Positions 33,280 to 44,309 of a stretch of 64,000 nt of DNA are shown here, piece by piece; position 1 is the stretch's first letter, and every line of letters starts with the position of its first letter. Origin of the DNA: Phlebotomus papatasi (Eukaryota > Arthropoda > Insecta > Diptera > Psychodidae); NCBI RefSeq assembly GCF_024763615.1, contig NC_077224.1:42480712-42544711 (forward strand), read 5' to 3'. Below the pieces are notes generated by a model. It was given only the letters and a program-made list of their open reading frames with translations, did not search any database and was not told the DNA's origin. Both the position numbers and the translations under genes were made by a program.

Positions 33280-34870
33280 TAGTCTGAGATAAAAGTATGT
33301 CCCTTCTCACGAAAATCTCTTATGAAGCAGGCCCAGTTACCTTTGTTTTGAAACATGTTTTGTGGTCTTCGAATGAGAGTGAACGAAGTGACCAGAAGCG
33401 GATTTAGTACATTAAATGAGAATTGTCACATAAAAATAATTTAGTGAGAAAGTCATGAGCTAAAAAACAGAGTCACTCATTTCGGTCTTATTCCTAATAA
33501 TACAAACAACTCATATGCTAATTTTTGCTAGTCTAAAGAACCCGTCTTTACTTATCGGACTTAGAACAGAAATGAGAATTGTCGGAATTTAGTGAGAATG
33601 GTCACGAAATCAAGATTTAACTTTAGCAAAGTGATTTATAGTTGACGTAAATTGACATCAATTGTTTATTTGATTGCTTTGGAGACTGTTCCTAAAAAGA
33701 GTTCTCATTTACCGTAAATGTGGGTGACTTTGTCTTCCGTAGATGACTTTGTCACCCTACTGTTAGTAAATTTTCCTTTAATTCTAATGTTTAAAAATAT
33801 TCTTCACCGATTAGACATGGTAGATCCGATCGCTAAAGACCATCATTAAGTGCTAGAATTAAAGAAAAGCTTACGAACATGAGAGGATTAAAGTCACCTG
33901 CCCTTACGGTCACACTTTTCACTAAAAATCAGAATGCGTTACCAAGGAATGGGCTTAGTATGCACATGACTTTTGTCATATGAAAACATTTAGTGAGAAA
34001 AGTCATAAACCCGAAAGCAACTTAAGCAACACAATTCAGCTTATGTCAGCTGTCGCACTTCATTGGTTTATTCAACATATTGCGAGACTGTTGTCAATAA
34101 TTGTTTTCAAATGACAATTCTCACGAGTTAGCAGAATCACCTACAGGTAACGGGTTCAGTTCAGAAATTTGACTTGTCACATAAAGCAATTTAGTGAGAG
34201 TATTCACTTCAGAGACAATTCAGTAAACGTAATTTGTCCGTAATTGCTTATTTTGGTTTAATCGATTCGGTACTCTCTACAAAATCGTTGACGTGTAATA
34301 TTTCTAATCAGTCTCCAGAATCCGCCATCAAAGAATTTAGTGAGAAAAAACATAAACCCACAATACACCTTTATGACCATGTCACATATAAAATTAATAT
34401 TAAGATTAATACTTTCTGAACTGTGAGAATGGCAAAAAAAGATAGCAAGTGTTTTATCATACCTCTCTCTCGCATTTCCCTCGAAAACTGACCGAATTAC
34501 AGTTGGCTCGCATAGAAAATTGCTCGAAGAAAGAAATTAATACGAACAGTAATATCTTACTCATCGTATTACTCCACTAGAGTGTACTCTTTCTAATACA
34601 CATCATATTCCATTTGAAATTTTGCATTCTATATACCTCTCTCTCTGGTTTTTCTTAATATTAATATTAATCTTATATGTGACACCATGGTTAGAAAGAC
34701 ACGATTCAAGTTAAGTCATCTATTGTAATGTTTTCATTTAACCATTAGCTTTTAGGACTGTTCTCATCGATATTTTTCATATGACAATTCTCACCAATCT
34801 ACGGAATCCGATCTCAGAACTCGATTACGTTCACCGTAGATGAAACATCAAAAACATGTTGGCAAAACAA
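33280..34870 (+). repeat. Degenerate long tandem repeat (about 160-200 bp period)
   Basis: Phrases like TTGTCACATAAA.A.ATTTAGTGAGA recur at about 33423, 33585, 33972, 34173 and 34328, each time followed by a TCAT/TCAC phrase; a GAGACTGTT..TTCTCA block recurs at 33680, 34082 and 34757. Part of it (33810-33905) matches the inner part of the element at 60656-62214 (62097-62165). Confidence 0.5.
34378..34687. mobile_element. Inverted-repeat element, about 310 bp
   Basis: The left end ATGTCACATATAAAATTAAT then ATTAAGATTAATA is the imperfect reverse complement of the right end (34652-34687). Confidence 0.6.
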
Positions 34871-36600
34871 AGCTGGTTGTATGCTAACTTACTATAATCC
34901 AAGACTCTATGAGGTTATATTAATTCTAGTGAACTTTAAAAAGATTCATAGAAAAAATCAACTTGATTTGACGAAACCTGAACATAACCTCAAAAAACTC
35001 AATCTTGTTCATAAATATTCAAAAGAAAAAAATTAGATCCCACCTCAGTAACACTTAATTTGAACTTAACGTTTTTCTTAAGAACAATACCGACAGTCCA
35101 ACTGTGGAAAAGGATAACATTAGAAATGTTTAACTTACTACTAGGTTAAAATAGACGACAGAGTGTCGAAATTTTGATGACATAAGTGATATTTTTGAAA
35201 CACGAAATAAGCTTAATATTTACTAAAAGGAAAAGTAAAACATTATGAAAAAAAATGATAAAAACTATTACCAAAAAATTGTGTAAGAGATACATTAAAA
35301 AAGATAGTCATTAGGATTTTTACATTAAATCTTGAACTAATAAAAGAAATTGTGAAATGTTCGTATAACGTTCATAAAATATTCAAGAGAAATATTTGGC
35401 GAACTCATAATAAAGTCCTCATACCTAATTATAGCCACATTAAATGTTTGTAATAATTTTTAGTGTTATTAATTGAAAAAAAATGTGACGTGTCAGCATT
35501 CATATTCACAACTTACTCCTTCAAAGTAATGTAATGATGTAAAAATAACTATACTTAGTCTACTCTTCGCAGAACAAAAAAAAATAATCAAAAAAAAACA
35601 TTGTCCAGCATTTTTAAAAATCATTGTGCTAAATGTCTTGGCTTTTTCATTACTCGCTAGTATGCAAATATGATTCTTCTTTTTAACCCGTCTCATACTT
35701 TCAATTTAGGCAGAACTAAAAAAAATAAAAAAAACAAGGAATTTTGCAAAATATTTAGCGAAATAATGAGAAAAAAGTAGTACAATATATAAAAGAAGTA
35801 AATTTATACTTGTTAAAAGTAATGTCAATTTCTTGTCCATCGTCACATTAATAATAAAAGAAAATAGTGACAAAATATGATGATAAAAATGAATAAAATA
35901 ATTGTAGAAATAATTCTCAGAAATTAAGGAAAACAATTATAATGAAAAGTGGTAATTTTTGAAAGCATCAAATCCTCCATAGAAAAACAAAAATAATGGT
36001 CTAATAAACCAAAAATCTATTTTTATTTTTATTTTTTTTTTTCACATTAAAAATGCACTTTGAAGAAAATATTCCGACATCTCACTAATTTACTAGTTTT
36101 GATTAATTTTTCCATGTCGAACTAAAACCTAGAAATAAAATTTGTAGAGATAGTAAGAAAAAAATGGGACTGAAATATTTTAGAAAGAAAACAAAAAAAA
36201 AGAATCGGAAAAATACGAAAAGCGAAATTTTAGAAAAGACTATAATATCGACGGCATTAGATCTTATTACTTAACAGGAAAAGTAGCCTAAAGTAAGTTA
36301 GGCATTAATATAAGAGATTATTTTGCTCAAAAAAGATCTTTTTGGGACATCTTGTGAAGTTAAGAAAGTAGTAATCTATATAATTATTATGTTTAAGAAA
36401 TAACTGAAATGTATAATTTCCGATTTCTTTAATTTCTACAAAAACGTTGATACGATAGACAGTTGGAAAACAATGTGAAAGAAAATTAATGAAAACCATC
36501 GATAATGGATACAGAAACATCCAACAATTTGAATTTTAATACATTGATAACACTTAAAATAATAAATAAACAATAAATAGTCGTGAAACCGTGTGTTTTA

Positions 36601-37330
36601 TTTTCGAAAATTTCATTTTAAATTTCCAACTACCATCTATGTTGTCCTTCTCTTTTCTACCTTTTCTATGTCGAAATCATTCCAATTTCGGGTTGTTTTC
36701 CACGATATAAAGGACTCATTCGAGATCATACAAATTTCCCATTTTCCGACACAAACAGAAAACTTCCAGCTCCAGCTGATAGATGACGCTTCGGTAGCGA
36801 TTTTCCTTTCACATGCAACTTTGGATTGTCCTCCAAGTATGCCATGCACTCCAGGATCTGCGTAACACACGCTCAGTGCACATATGTAAACACATGCTCT
36901 CATGTTCTTCTAGAAAAAATTTCACTTTCATCGCTCTTATGTACGTTCCGCGCTCCTATTTATTATATCCTCGGACGTTTGTTTGCTATTTTCAATAGAC
37001 TGATTCCTCTCTTGCATCCACCCAGCTTTACGGTTTTATTCCTCTTTTGAAAGTGAAAAGTGCTTTTTTGTGCATCGCAGCTTCACGGGTGAAATAACAA
37101 AAAATGCACGTGATATGAGAAAAATTGAGATGACACCATAGTCAATCAGTTTTCTGTAAATATAAGGGATGTTTTCGGAATTCTACGTCCTGATTCTTGA
37201 TTGATTAATCTGACGAAAAATAATGTCATAATTAGGGAGCAAAGACTGTGTTATACATTATAAACCTGAATGTGAATTATTATTATTAAAAAAAAGAGTA
37301 CAGTAACAAACATTACGAAATTTCTTTCAG
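36601..37330 (+). other. Unique intergenic sequence, no gene seen
   Basis: Less AT-rich than average, not shared with other parts of the window. Several open frames of 60-90 codons overlap on both strands, with none favoured. It could hold regulatory DNA. Confidence 0.4.
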
Positions 37331-38030
37331 GTCTTTAATTTCGGCCACTTCTTATGTTCTTCTAATTTCCAAGAATTTTTATTTTTTGCATAATCTAGAG
37401 ATTATAACAATGCAAAAACGAAACTAAAACAAAAAATGTTGCTACGACGAACGAGATGATTTGAAAAAGACTTTGGAAGCTCTGGAAGAATTCCGGAAGG
37501 ACAAGGATCTATAAGGGCCTGGACAGACTTGTGGATTAGCCGAGAGACAGCTTAGCGTAATTATATTAGAATTAATGGTTAAAATACATTTCCCTCATTT
37601 TCCACTAAGTCGCTTCTCGGCTTAAGTCGTAAGTGTATCTAGGGCATAAGAATCAAGGTGGTCGAAATATTACCTAAATATATGTCTATATTTTTATTCA
37701 CTTTAGGATATTAAGAATGATTTAATTGTGTCTACAGACTAGAAGCAATATTATCGTCAAAAATTTCCTTTTTTAAAAAAAATATGACATTTCTGCCTTC
37801 AAGGATAGGGGAAATTTTCTCTAAAAAGGCATTTTTTAAAGAAATTGTTTCTAGTGTGTAGAAGACTTTAGAAAACACAAAGACGATAAGCTATCTAAGG
37901 TTCCAAACAACACTCCTTAAAAAGCAGTTAGGAAAAAAATTCACTTTTATTAAAAATATTTCATTCAAATCTCAAGATTTTGGCGCTTGCATGTTACTAT
38001 GCCAAAATTTGGTATAATTACCATATATTT
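37331..38030. mobile_element. Degenerate MITE of the TAGGGTAAGTGTG family, interrupted
   Basis: Internal sequence (TTAATTTCGGCCAC, TTTTTATTCACTTTAGGAT, GCGCTTGCATGTTACTATG) matches 39565-39996 and 3365-3795 in the opposite or same order. It is interrupted at 37515 by a 132-bp element. Confidence 0.6.
37515..37646. mobile_element. 132-bp MITE flanked by TAA (second copy)
   Basis: Starts GGGCCTGGACAGAC and ends GTATCTAGGGCA, flanked by TAA (37512-37514 and 37647-37649). The host phrase reads ..CTATAAGAATCAAGG once the insert is removed, as in the uninterrupted copy near 39746-39766 (CTATGAGAATGAAGG). Confidence 0.85.
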
Positions 38031-38178
38031 TTAAGAATCTCACCACATAAGACGGGATTTTAAATGACTTAGTTAATGAACCGGTTCATAACCGATAACT
38101 AATTTTTATCCGAAAATCAATTCTATTACATTTAAAAAAAAATTTTGGAGGATTTTTTGAATAATTTGTAATAGATTC

Positions 38179-38418
38179 TGTGTCTATTCTCTCCATGGTG
38201 ATGAGCTCCACGATCCAATCTTGTCCACCAATACCAGTACAAGTCAAGTGTAACGATAACCTTACGTGTTTCTTCCTTAATTATTCTATACCTGATGAAG
38301 GGGACATCGCATTCCCGAAACGTTGTAGCGAATAAAAATTGAAAGAAGCGAAAAAGGTCTTACTCCGTTTTCACCAGATATTGCACTTCACCAGGCCGTA
38401 CATAGTCGAAAGATTTTG
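38179..38418 (+). mobile_element. 240-bp insert with 9-bp target duplication carrying a hammerhead-like motif
   Basis: The insert is bounded by AATAGATTC on both sides (38170-38178 and 38419-38427). The uninterrupted R1 copy at about 19880 gives the empty site. The insert carries H5 and no open frame. Its short length, variable-length duplication and ribozyme-like core suggest a small non-autonomous retroelement. Confidence 0.75.
38290..38328 (+). ncRNA. Hammerhead-ribozyme-like motif H5
   Basis: TAC arm (38290-38292), CTGATGA (38293-38299), extra A, hairpin GGGGA/TTCCC (one G-T pair), GAA (38318-38320), ACGT palindrome (38321-38324), T, GTA arm (38326-38328). This has the canonical CTGATGA and GAAAC boxes and paired arms. 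Confidence 0.65.
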
Positions 38419-38662
38419 AATAGATTCAAATATGTTGAGAACCGGAAAATAAAATGATGCGAAAGTACTTTTGAGGTATAGTATCTAAAGGTAACGAGTT
38501 CGAGCATTTCGCAAAGCCTAGGACCCTTTGCCACCCCTTTTATCTTAAAGAAATCTTTTTTAATACAGCCCACTTAAATGTAGAATAATAAAAAACTAAA
38601 GTTGAATTCATGTATACGAATTGTACAACATTGTTGTTTGTAAAATCTTACTGCCCGAACTG

Positions 38663-39344
38663 CACTCTTAGAAAAGTTTCGACGTGATTACTAATGAAAA
38701 TTAGTTGTTCGGGCGATTATTATCAAATCTATTTAAAATAGTTCCCATATTCTTAAAACATTATACTCATAATAAATTTATTAGTAGTGAGAATATAAGA
38801 CAATATTTATGTGGATAAGTTGCGGCAATTATTTCATAATGCTTTCATACAATTGTATTTGCTTGTGTTAATTAAATGAAATCATTATCCCAACTAATAT
38901 TGGTCACTAATTCCTTTTAGTTCTCACAACCAATGTAAATAGATGGGCCTATATTTTCATAAAGTTATGACTACTTTTCCAATAGTAAAGAGTGGTTTTT
39001 ATTTTAGTAATGCGTTGAAGCTCTTTCGAATTTTGAGCAACTAATAAGAAATATGCATCACAATGAATGCTATATAGTAACCACAACTATTATGATATAG
39101 TTATTACAGCCAATAAGATGGGTATCAACCCCATTTATTTAGTAATTGGAACTAATATGTTATAGTACCCATTACTATTTTGATTTAGTTGTGATAACTA
39201 AATGAAAAGGATACTTTAACTAACTGTGGTCAACTATTTCATTTAGTTACCCAAACTAAATATATAGTTGGGTCTATATTTACTATATTTTATAGTTCTA
39301 ATAACTGCATATGAGCTTGTACGAACTAATTTTTTCTAAGAGTG
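38663..39344. mobile_element. TIR element with CACTCTTAGAAAA ends, 682 bp
   Basis: The inverted ends are CACTCTTAGAAAA and TTTTTCTAAGAGTG. Internally, TAGTT/ACTAA motifs recur many times. No transposase frame. Confidence 0.7.
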
Positions 39345-39564
39345 TGAAGTAGGGACCAAAAGGTTTAATTGGAACAGGGCCTAATTAAAAATTTTGTGAG
39401 TTCCTCAGTGTTTTATCGTGCTAGTCCATTAAAAATGAATATGTTTATTAGAACTTTGCTGTTTTGAAGTATTTCTGTTTTTTTCGAATTTTCTTTGTGT
39501 TGGTTCCTGTCTTGACTGTTTCAGTATACTATAGAACAGTAAAGTGCTATAAAATTTACAAGTG

Positions 39565-39996
39565 TAGGGTAAGTGTGCCAAATTCTGGCCAGCAAACATT
39601 AATTTCGGCCATATTTTTTGTTCCTCGAATTACCATGAATTTTTAGTTTTTGCATCCTCTTGAGATTATATAATGCAAATAATAACAAAAAATCTAGCTT
39701 CGACAAACGAGACGACGTGAAAAAGACATTGAAAGAATTCTGGAAGGGTAAGGAACTATGAGAATGAAGGTGGCTGAAATAGGCCACCAATGCTATGTTT
39801 ACATTTTTATTCATTTTAAAATGTATTAAGAATGATTTTAGAGAAAATAAAGATGATAAACTGTCTGCAAGGTTCCAAGCAACACTCCTTATAAAAGAGT
39901 AATAAAAATATTCAATTTTTATTAAAAATATTACATTTCAAACTTGAGACTTTGTCGCTTGCATGCAACTATGCCGAAATTTGGCACACTTACCCT
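39565..39996. mobile_element. MITE, TAGGGTAAGTGTG family
   Basis: Ends TAGGGTAAGTGTGCCAAATT and AATTTGGCACACTTACCCTA are inverted copies; the interior resembles 3365-3795. Confidence 0.85.
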
Positions 39997-40093
39997 ACTT
40001 CTTCGTGGATTTCTTATACTGTTTGTTTGAAACAGTGAGGAAGTCTCAAAATTACAATTTAATTCCGGTTTTAAATTTCGCCATTGTACTCTG

Positions 40094-40310
40094 TAGGGGG
40101 AAGCGGGGCACCTTTGCATAGGAGGCAAGCTTTGAATTGGGATTTTTGTCCTATTTTTGATTAAACTCGAGCCTTATCATGATATAATTTAACTGCACAA
40201 ACAGATTGAGACGGTAAATTACATTAAGTGGACACAATTCCATTTAAAAATAGGAGAAAAACCCCAATTTCAAAGCTGCCTCACATTCAAATGTGCTCCA
40301 CTTCTCCCTA
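40094..40310. mobile_element. MITE, GGGGCACCTTTGAA family
   Basis: Left end TAGGGGGAAGCGGGGCACC, right end TGTGCTCCACTTCTCCCTA. Confidence 0.75.
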
Positions 40311-40369
40311 TAAGCATAATCCACCTTTGTCAATTTATCATCGGTCTGGAACTCAAGCGATAAGAGGTA

Positions 40370-42460
40370 TTAACTTTCGGCTTTGGGTGGCCCCTTTTTA
40401 AAAACCCGTTTCTTTAGTTGTTTTCTTGTTTTTCTTCTCATCCCTTTCCTTTCTAATTTCACAATACTATGTTTTTTTTTTGATTTTCTAAAAATTGGGC
40501 AAAGCGATTTCATTGATTTTTTAATATATTTTAAAAGTAATCGAAACGAAAATTTCGTCCAAACACGCCCGTGACCGTTTGAATTCTCTATTTAGAATAT
40601 TTAAATACGTTATCCATAACTAAGTTAGGTGCTCTTGAGGGCCGTTTTTCCATCGATTTGATCAAATGATTGTCTTTCGCGAAAATCTGTAAAATTGAGA
40701 GATATCTTGGACAACCTTCGAATATGGGTCAGTAATCCAAAACTACCCTCGCGACGAAAACTATGTAAAACATAGGTGAAAAGTGTGGACAATGTGGACA
40801 ATGAAAGACAGAAATATTGTGATGGTGTTTTGCACCAGCAACATGCAACATGCACCAGAAGTATGCTCATTTAGGAAAATTTGCAGTATAAGCTTCTCGA
40901 AAAATAACATTCCGAGAATTATAGCAACATGTAAAATAATGCCATATATTTTCTTTGTTTTAACTTAATTCAAAAAGAAATTCGGAAGACTTTGAATTTG
41001 AAAGCATTTTTAGTTAAATAATACCGCTTTTCAATTGAGCAATGACTTTTTTTATTAAAATATTTAAAAAAAAACAATATTATTTCTTTTATTGATTATA
41101 CAAAGTCAAACCTCAAATAGAACGAAAGATTTGTTTCTGATAGAAATGATCGGACAATTTTTATAGAACCAGCGAAAACTAGCCTTCACGCGCGATATAA
41201 ATTTTAAAAATTTTGACCTTTTGAATTGTTCTACTAGTTTCTTAATGGATTTATTAATATAACGACTCCATCAATAATTCTATCATATTATATTATTATA
41301 TCATATCATATTTATTGAAAGTAAAGAATCTATAAAAATAAATTTGAAGTCATAGATTAGTATATAAAATGTATAGTTCGAGCAGTAAAAGCACCAAATC
41401 ACCTCACATCCGAACTCGAACTTAAAATTGTTACAAAAATGAGACTGAATATTAGTATAAACAATTTCGTAAAAAAAATCCTAATTAATCCAAACTAAGT
41501 TATTTATTTAAACTTTATTTTTTAAATGAAGTCTTTCCACATTCATTGATTAAGTTTGTAGCGCTTATTCCTATCGAGACTGCGAACATAGAACATTCAA
41601 GTTGATAGCCACACTTGTTGAACTACCCCCACTTCAGATAAGTCAGCCTTTTTAATTTCTTATTAATTATATAAATAACACAGTTCGCAAAGAGAATCTA
41701 ACTTCATATATATTTGTAGAGGTCGATCATAGTTCATGGATTTTTAGACAAGATCTTTCAGTCCTGGATATATAGACTTTCATCAGTCGTCTAATTTTTT
41801 GGATTTTCTGTAGTTCCTTATTTTATATGGAGTCAGAGAGTTCAATCGGCTCTTCATTATCCGGCAAAGTGTTGAAGTTTTTTAAGACAGAGTATATGTG
41901 AAGCTTGAAGAACTTCTTATACAAAAAAAAACGTTTTTTAATCCAATTCAAATATGTTTCAAAAAAAATAAAGGAGAAATAAACCAAATAAAAGAATTGT
42001 TCTATGTGTAGGCTGATATCACAATATCCTATTTGATCTATTTTTTTTTTCATTCTGATGGTCATAAAATATGTCATAATTATGGGAGAGTGGGGCAGAT
42101 TCGCCCCTAAATTGTAAAATTAATTTTGGGACAATTTTACAAAAAAGATGATAAGCAGATGTAATACTTTGTATATTCTGTGAGTTATAAATGGGTTTGG
42201 AGATAATAAAAATAATAATAATCCTTTAATTTCATTGGTCTATTGTAAAGAAGACGATTTAACTTGAAAGGCAGAATGCCTGAAAGTACCCCATTATGGA
42301 GCAATTTCAAGATAAGTATGAAGCTATTTCTAAAAGAGATAATATGCGTTTATTGAACTTTTCAATACTACAATAGAATGAAATTGCCATATTCAAGTCA
42401 GTTAAGACTTTAAAACACAAAAATATAATTTAACAATGGCTTTTTAAAAGAATTTTAACA
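40370..42460 (+). other. Intergenic, R1 fragment then unique AT-rich sequence
   Basis: About 40380-40620 is R1 (GCGATTTCATTGATTTTTTA, AATTTCGTCCAAACACGCC). The rest up to 42460 shows no gene. A partial MITE end (GGGAGAGTGGGGCAGATTCG) lies at 42085. Confidence 0.5.
41744..41794 (-). ncRNA. Hammerhead-ribozyme-like motif H6
   Basis: On the minus strand: TTAGAC arm, GA (unpaired), CTGATGA, extra A, hairpin AGTC/GACT with an 11-base loop, GAA, AGATCT palindrome, T, GTCTAA arm. The 6-bp outer arm pairs perfectly. Hairpin, palindrome and arm sequences all differ from the other loci, but the arrangement is the same. Confidence 0.6.
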
Positions 42461-42580
42461 CTAATTAAAACCAATTAATAATACCAAATATCGACAATAA
42501 ATATGAAACCGATAAACAAAACTTGTGAAACGTCTTAGGCCCAACGCACAATAACTTTTGTTTGTAAACAGATGCCGGTC

Positions 42581-42769
42581 AAAATCACGAAAGCCAAAAT
42601 CCCGAAAGCCAAAATCCCGAAAGCCAAAATCCCGAAAGCCAAAATTCGGAACGTCAAAATCCCGAAAGCCAAAATCCCGAAAGCCAAAATCCCGAAAGCC
42701 AAAATCCCGGAAACCAAAATCCGGAACGCCAAAAACCCGAAAGCCAAAATCCCGAATTTTCAAAATCCT
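42581..42769 (+). repeat. 15-bp minisatellite (AAAATCCCGAAAGCC)
   Basis: About 12 head-to-tail units with small changes (CGGAACGCC variants). Open frames crossing it on both strands, including a 125-codon frame, are translations of the repeat. Units in the reverse orientation occur at 43198-43240. Confidence 0.95.
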
Positions 42770-42799
42770 GAAAGGGATGAAATTATATGGAGGATAATG

Positions 42800-43097
42800 A
42801 ATTGTGTTCTCGGTCTTTTGTGGATAATTTGGAGTCATGAAACACGGTATAGACCTTTTTTTTAAAAAACTTATCTATTTCCTCCTTCTACAACGTTTCG
42901 GAGATTGGTTGTCTCCTTCCTCAAGTGTAAGTAGGTATGGGGAAGCTTTTATCAGGTTTTTGGGGAATCACTTGAACAATTACATACACTTGGACTTCAT
43001 AAAACACTTTCTGGTACGATGTCACCATCTGGACGGTTTGACACAGAACCAATCTCCGAAACGTCGTAGAAGGAGGAAATAAAGAAGCTTTTAAAGA
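42800..43097. mobile_element. 298-bp hammerhead-type foldback with 13-bp direct repeats
   Basis: It is bounded by ATGGAGGATAATG (42787-42799 and 43098-43110), an exact 13-bp direct repeat. Inside, inverted arms (42875-42911 and 43048-43083) carry CTCCGAAACGT and its complement. It separates the forward minisatellite from its reversed remnant. Confidence 0.75.
42889..42929 (-). ncRNA. Hammerhead-like motif H7 (degenerate)
   Basis: On the minus strand: TACA, CTTGAGGA (one extra base in the first core box), extra A, hairpin GGAG/CTCC, GAA, ACGT palindrome, T, GTA arm. The inserted base would be expected to weaken or stop activity. Confidence 0.4.
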
Positions 43098-43249
43098 ATG
43101 GAGGATAATGTTTAGAATAATTTCCTAATACACAGAAGATTTCCCTTTGCCTCCAGCAAGCGCGAGTACAATCGTGGGAGTAGCTGTGACACTTTCTGGA
43201 TTTTGGCTTTCGAGATTTTGGCGTTCGGGATTTTGACCAGGACCCGTAT

Positions 43250-43859
43250 TTTTTTGGATCTATGAACAATAGGGACAAAAATAGAACAAAAATTAAAATC
43301 ATTATTTCGACAATAACAATGAATTATAATTATATCGTACTTATGAAAAATATTATGTATAGTTATTGTAGTTTTCAGTGTCAAGAGGTTTTTTCTAAAA
43401 GAAATGAAAATATAAAAAAAATAATATAACTCATTCATCAATACGATTATTTGAAAATTTGTCATATTTGAGCTTAAATATTTAAGTATAAGGTAAAATG
43501 CTCTCACTCGACCGGGTCCCTCGAATCGACCGGTGGGTCAATTTTTGAATGTTTGATGGTCAATTTCTATGAAATTGTCACTGATTCGTATTATTTATGA
43601 AATGATTGACATATTAATGTTAAATCATACGTTAAATATTATAGAAAAATCAATATCAAAAATCAATGTCAAAAAACCGGTCGAATGAGAGCACTTTACC
43701 TTATAGGAAATGTTTGGAGATTTGGAAAAAATATTATAGATTCCTACAACCTCCTATTTAACGATTACGCACAAACATTAGAAAGAAATAACTTCAAGTC
43801 GTCAGGAAAAATTATTTTCTCTATGGGTTACGGGTGACCCAATCGTATTAAAGGGTTAA
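43250..43859. mobile_element. Truncated piggyBac-type MITE with a nested MITE
   Basis: The sequence TCTATGAACAATAGGGACA onwards matches 27540-27930, and the right end AAAGGG is followed by TTAA (43856-43859). The left end is missing. It is interrupted by 43491-43701. A further fragment with the left-end sequence TTAACCCTTTAAAGACGA lies at 43892-43910. Confidence 0.7.
43491..43701. mobile_element. MITE with AGGTAAAATGCTCTCA ends
   Basis: Inverted ends AGGTAAAATGCTCTCA.TCGACCGG and its complement, flanked by TATA on both sides (43487-43490 and 43702-43705). It is inserted in a piggyBac-type element. Confidence 0.8.
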
Positions 43860-44090
43860 GCAGTAAATCTGTAGACTGATTAACCCGATTAACCCTTTAA
43901 AGACGAATACATCAGGTTTCCTCTCACTTTAGAAATTATAAGTCAAAACTCATGTTCTTACTGATTAATGACCCACTCAACCCCAAAAGGGTTTAAGCAA
44001 AAGAAAGCTGGGGTAGTTTCATGCATGCATTTACTTTAAATATTTTGTATTTTAGAATAACCAATTATTTCATAAAAAATATATGTTATG

Positions 44091-44309
44091 TAGGGGAAAA
44101 TGCTCTTCCATCGAACGTTCATGCCTTCAAATAATGTGAATTTCTCTTGTTTTTCGTAAGAGATTTACACTAAATTATCACGGAATTATCAACAATTAAT
44201 GATAAGCCAACTAATATTTGATAGAAATGTGTAAGTCTCTTAGGAAAACTAAAAGAAAATTCACATTATTCGAAGGCATGAACGTTCGAATGGAGAGTAC
44301 TTTCCCCTA
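44091..44309. mobile_element. MITE, TAGGGGAAAATGCTC family
   Basis: Inverted ends TAGGGGAAAATGCTCTTCCA and its imperfect complement ending TTTCCCCTA; the internal pair GAACGTTCATGCCTTC/GAAGGCATGAACGTTC is exact. Confidence 0.85.

Larger units (their letters stand above)
32649..36600 (+). other. Probable 3' untranslated region, with two candidate poly(A) sites
   Basis: After the stop codon there is no coding frame. A first AATAAA lies at 32710-32715, but it is followed by A-rich rather than GT-rich sequence. A better site lies at 36561-36577 (two AATAAA copies) with a GT-rich run GTGTGTTTTA at 36591-36600. Use of the distal site would give a 3.9 kb 3' UTR containing repeat material (33.3-34.9 kb). 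The end of the transcript is inferred, not seen. Confidence 0.4.
38050..38545 (+). repeat. Dispersed repeat R1, interrupted by a hammerhead-type insert
   Basis: The GAACCGGTTCATAACCGATA block and the end phrases (AAAGTACTTTTGAGGTATAG, GAGTTCGAGCATTTCGCAAA) match 19780-20005; the two halves are separated by 240 bases (38179-38418). Confidence 0.75.

Noticed and set aside
42461..42865. Frames up to 125 codons with FGFRDFGFRD or KIPKAKIPKA repeats
   Set aside because: Direct translations of a 15-bp minisatellite, open in several frames because the unit is a multiple of three without stops.
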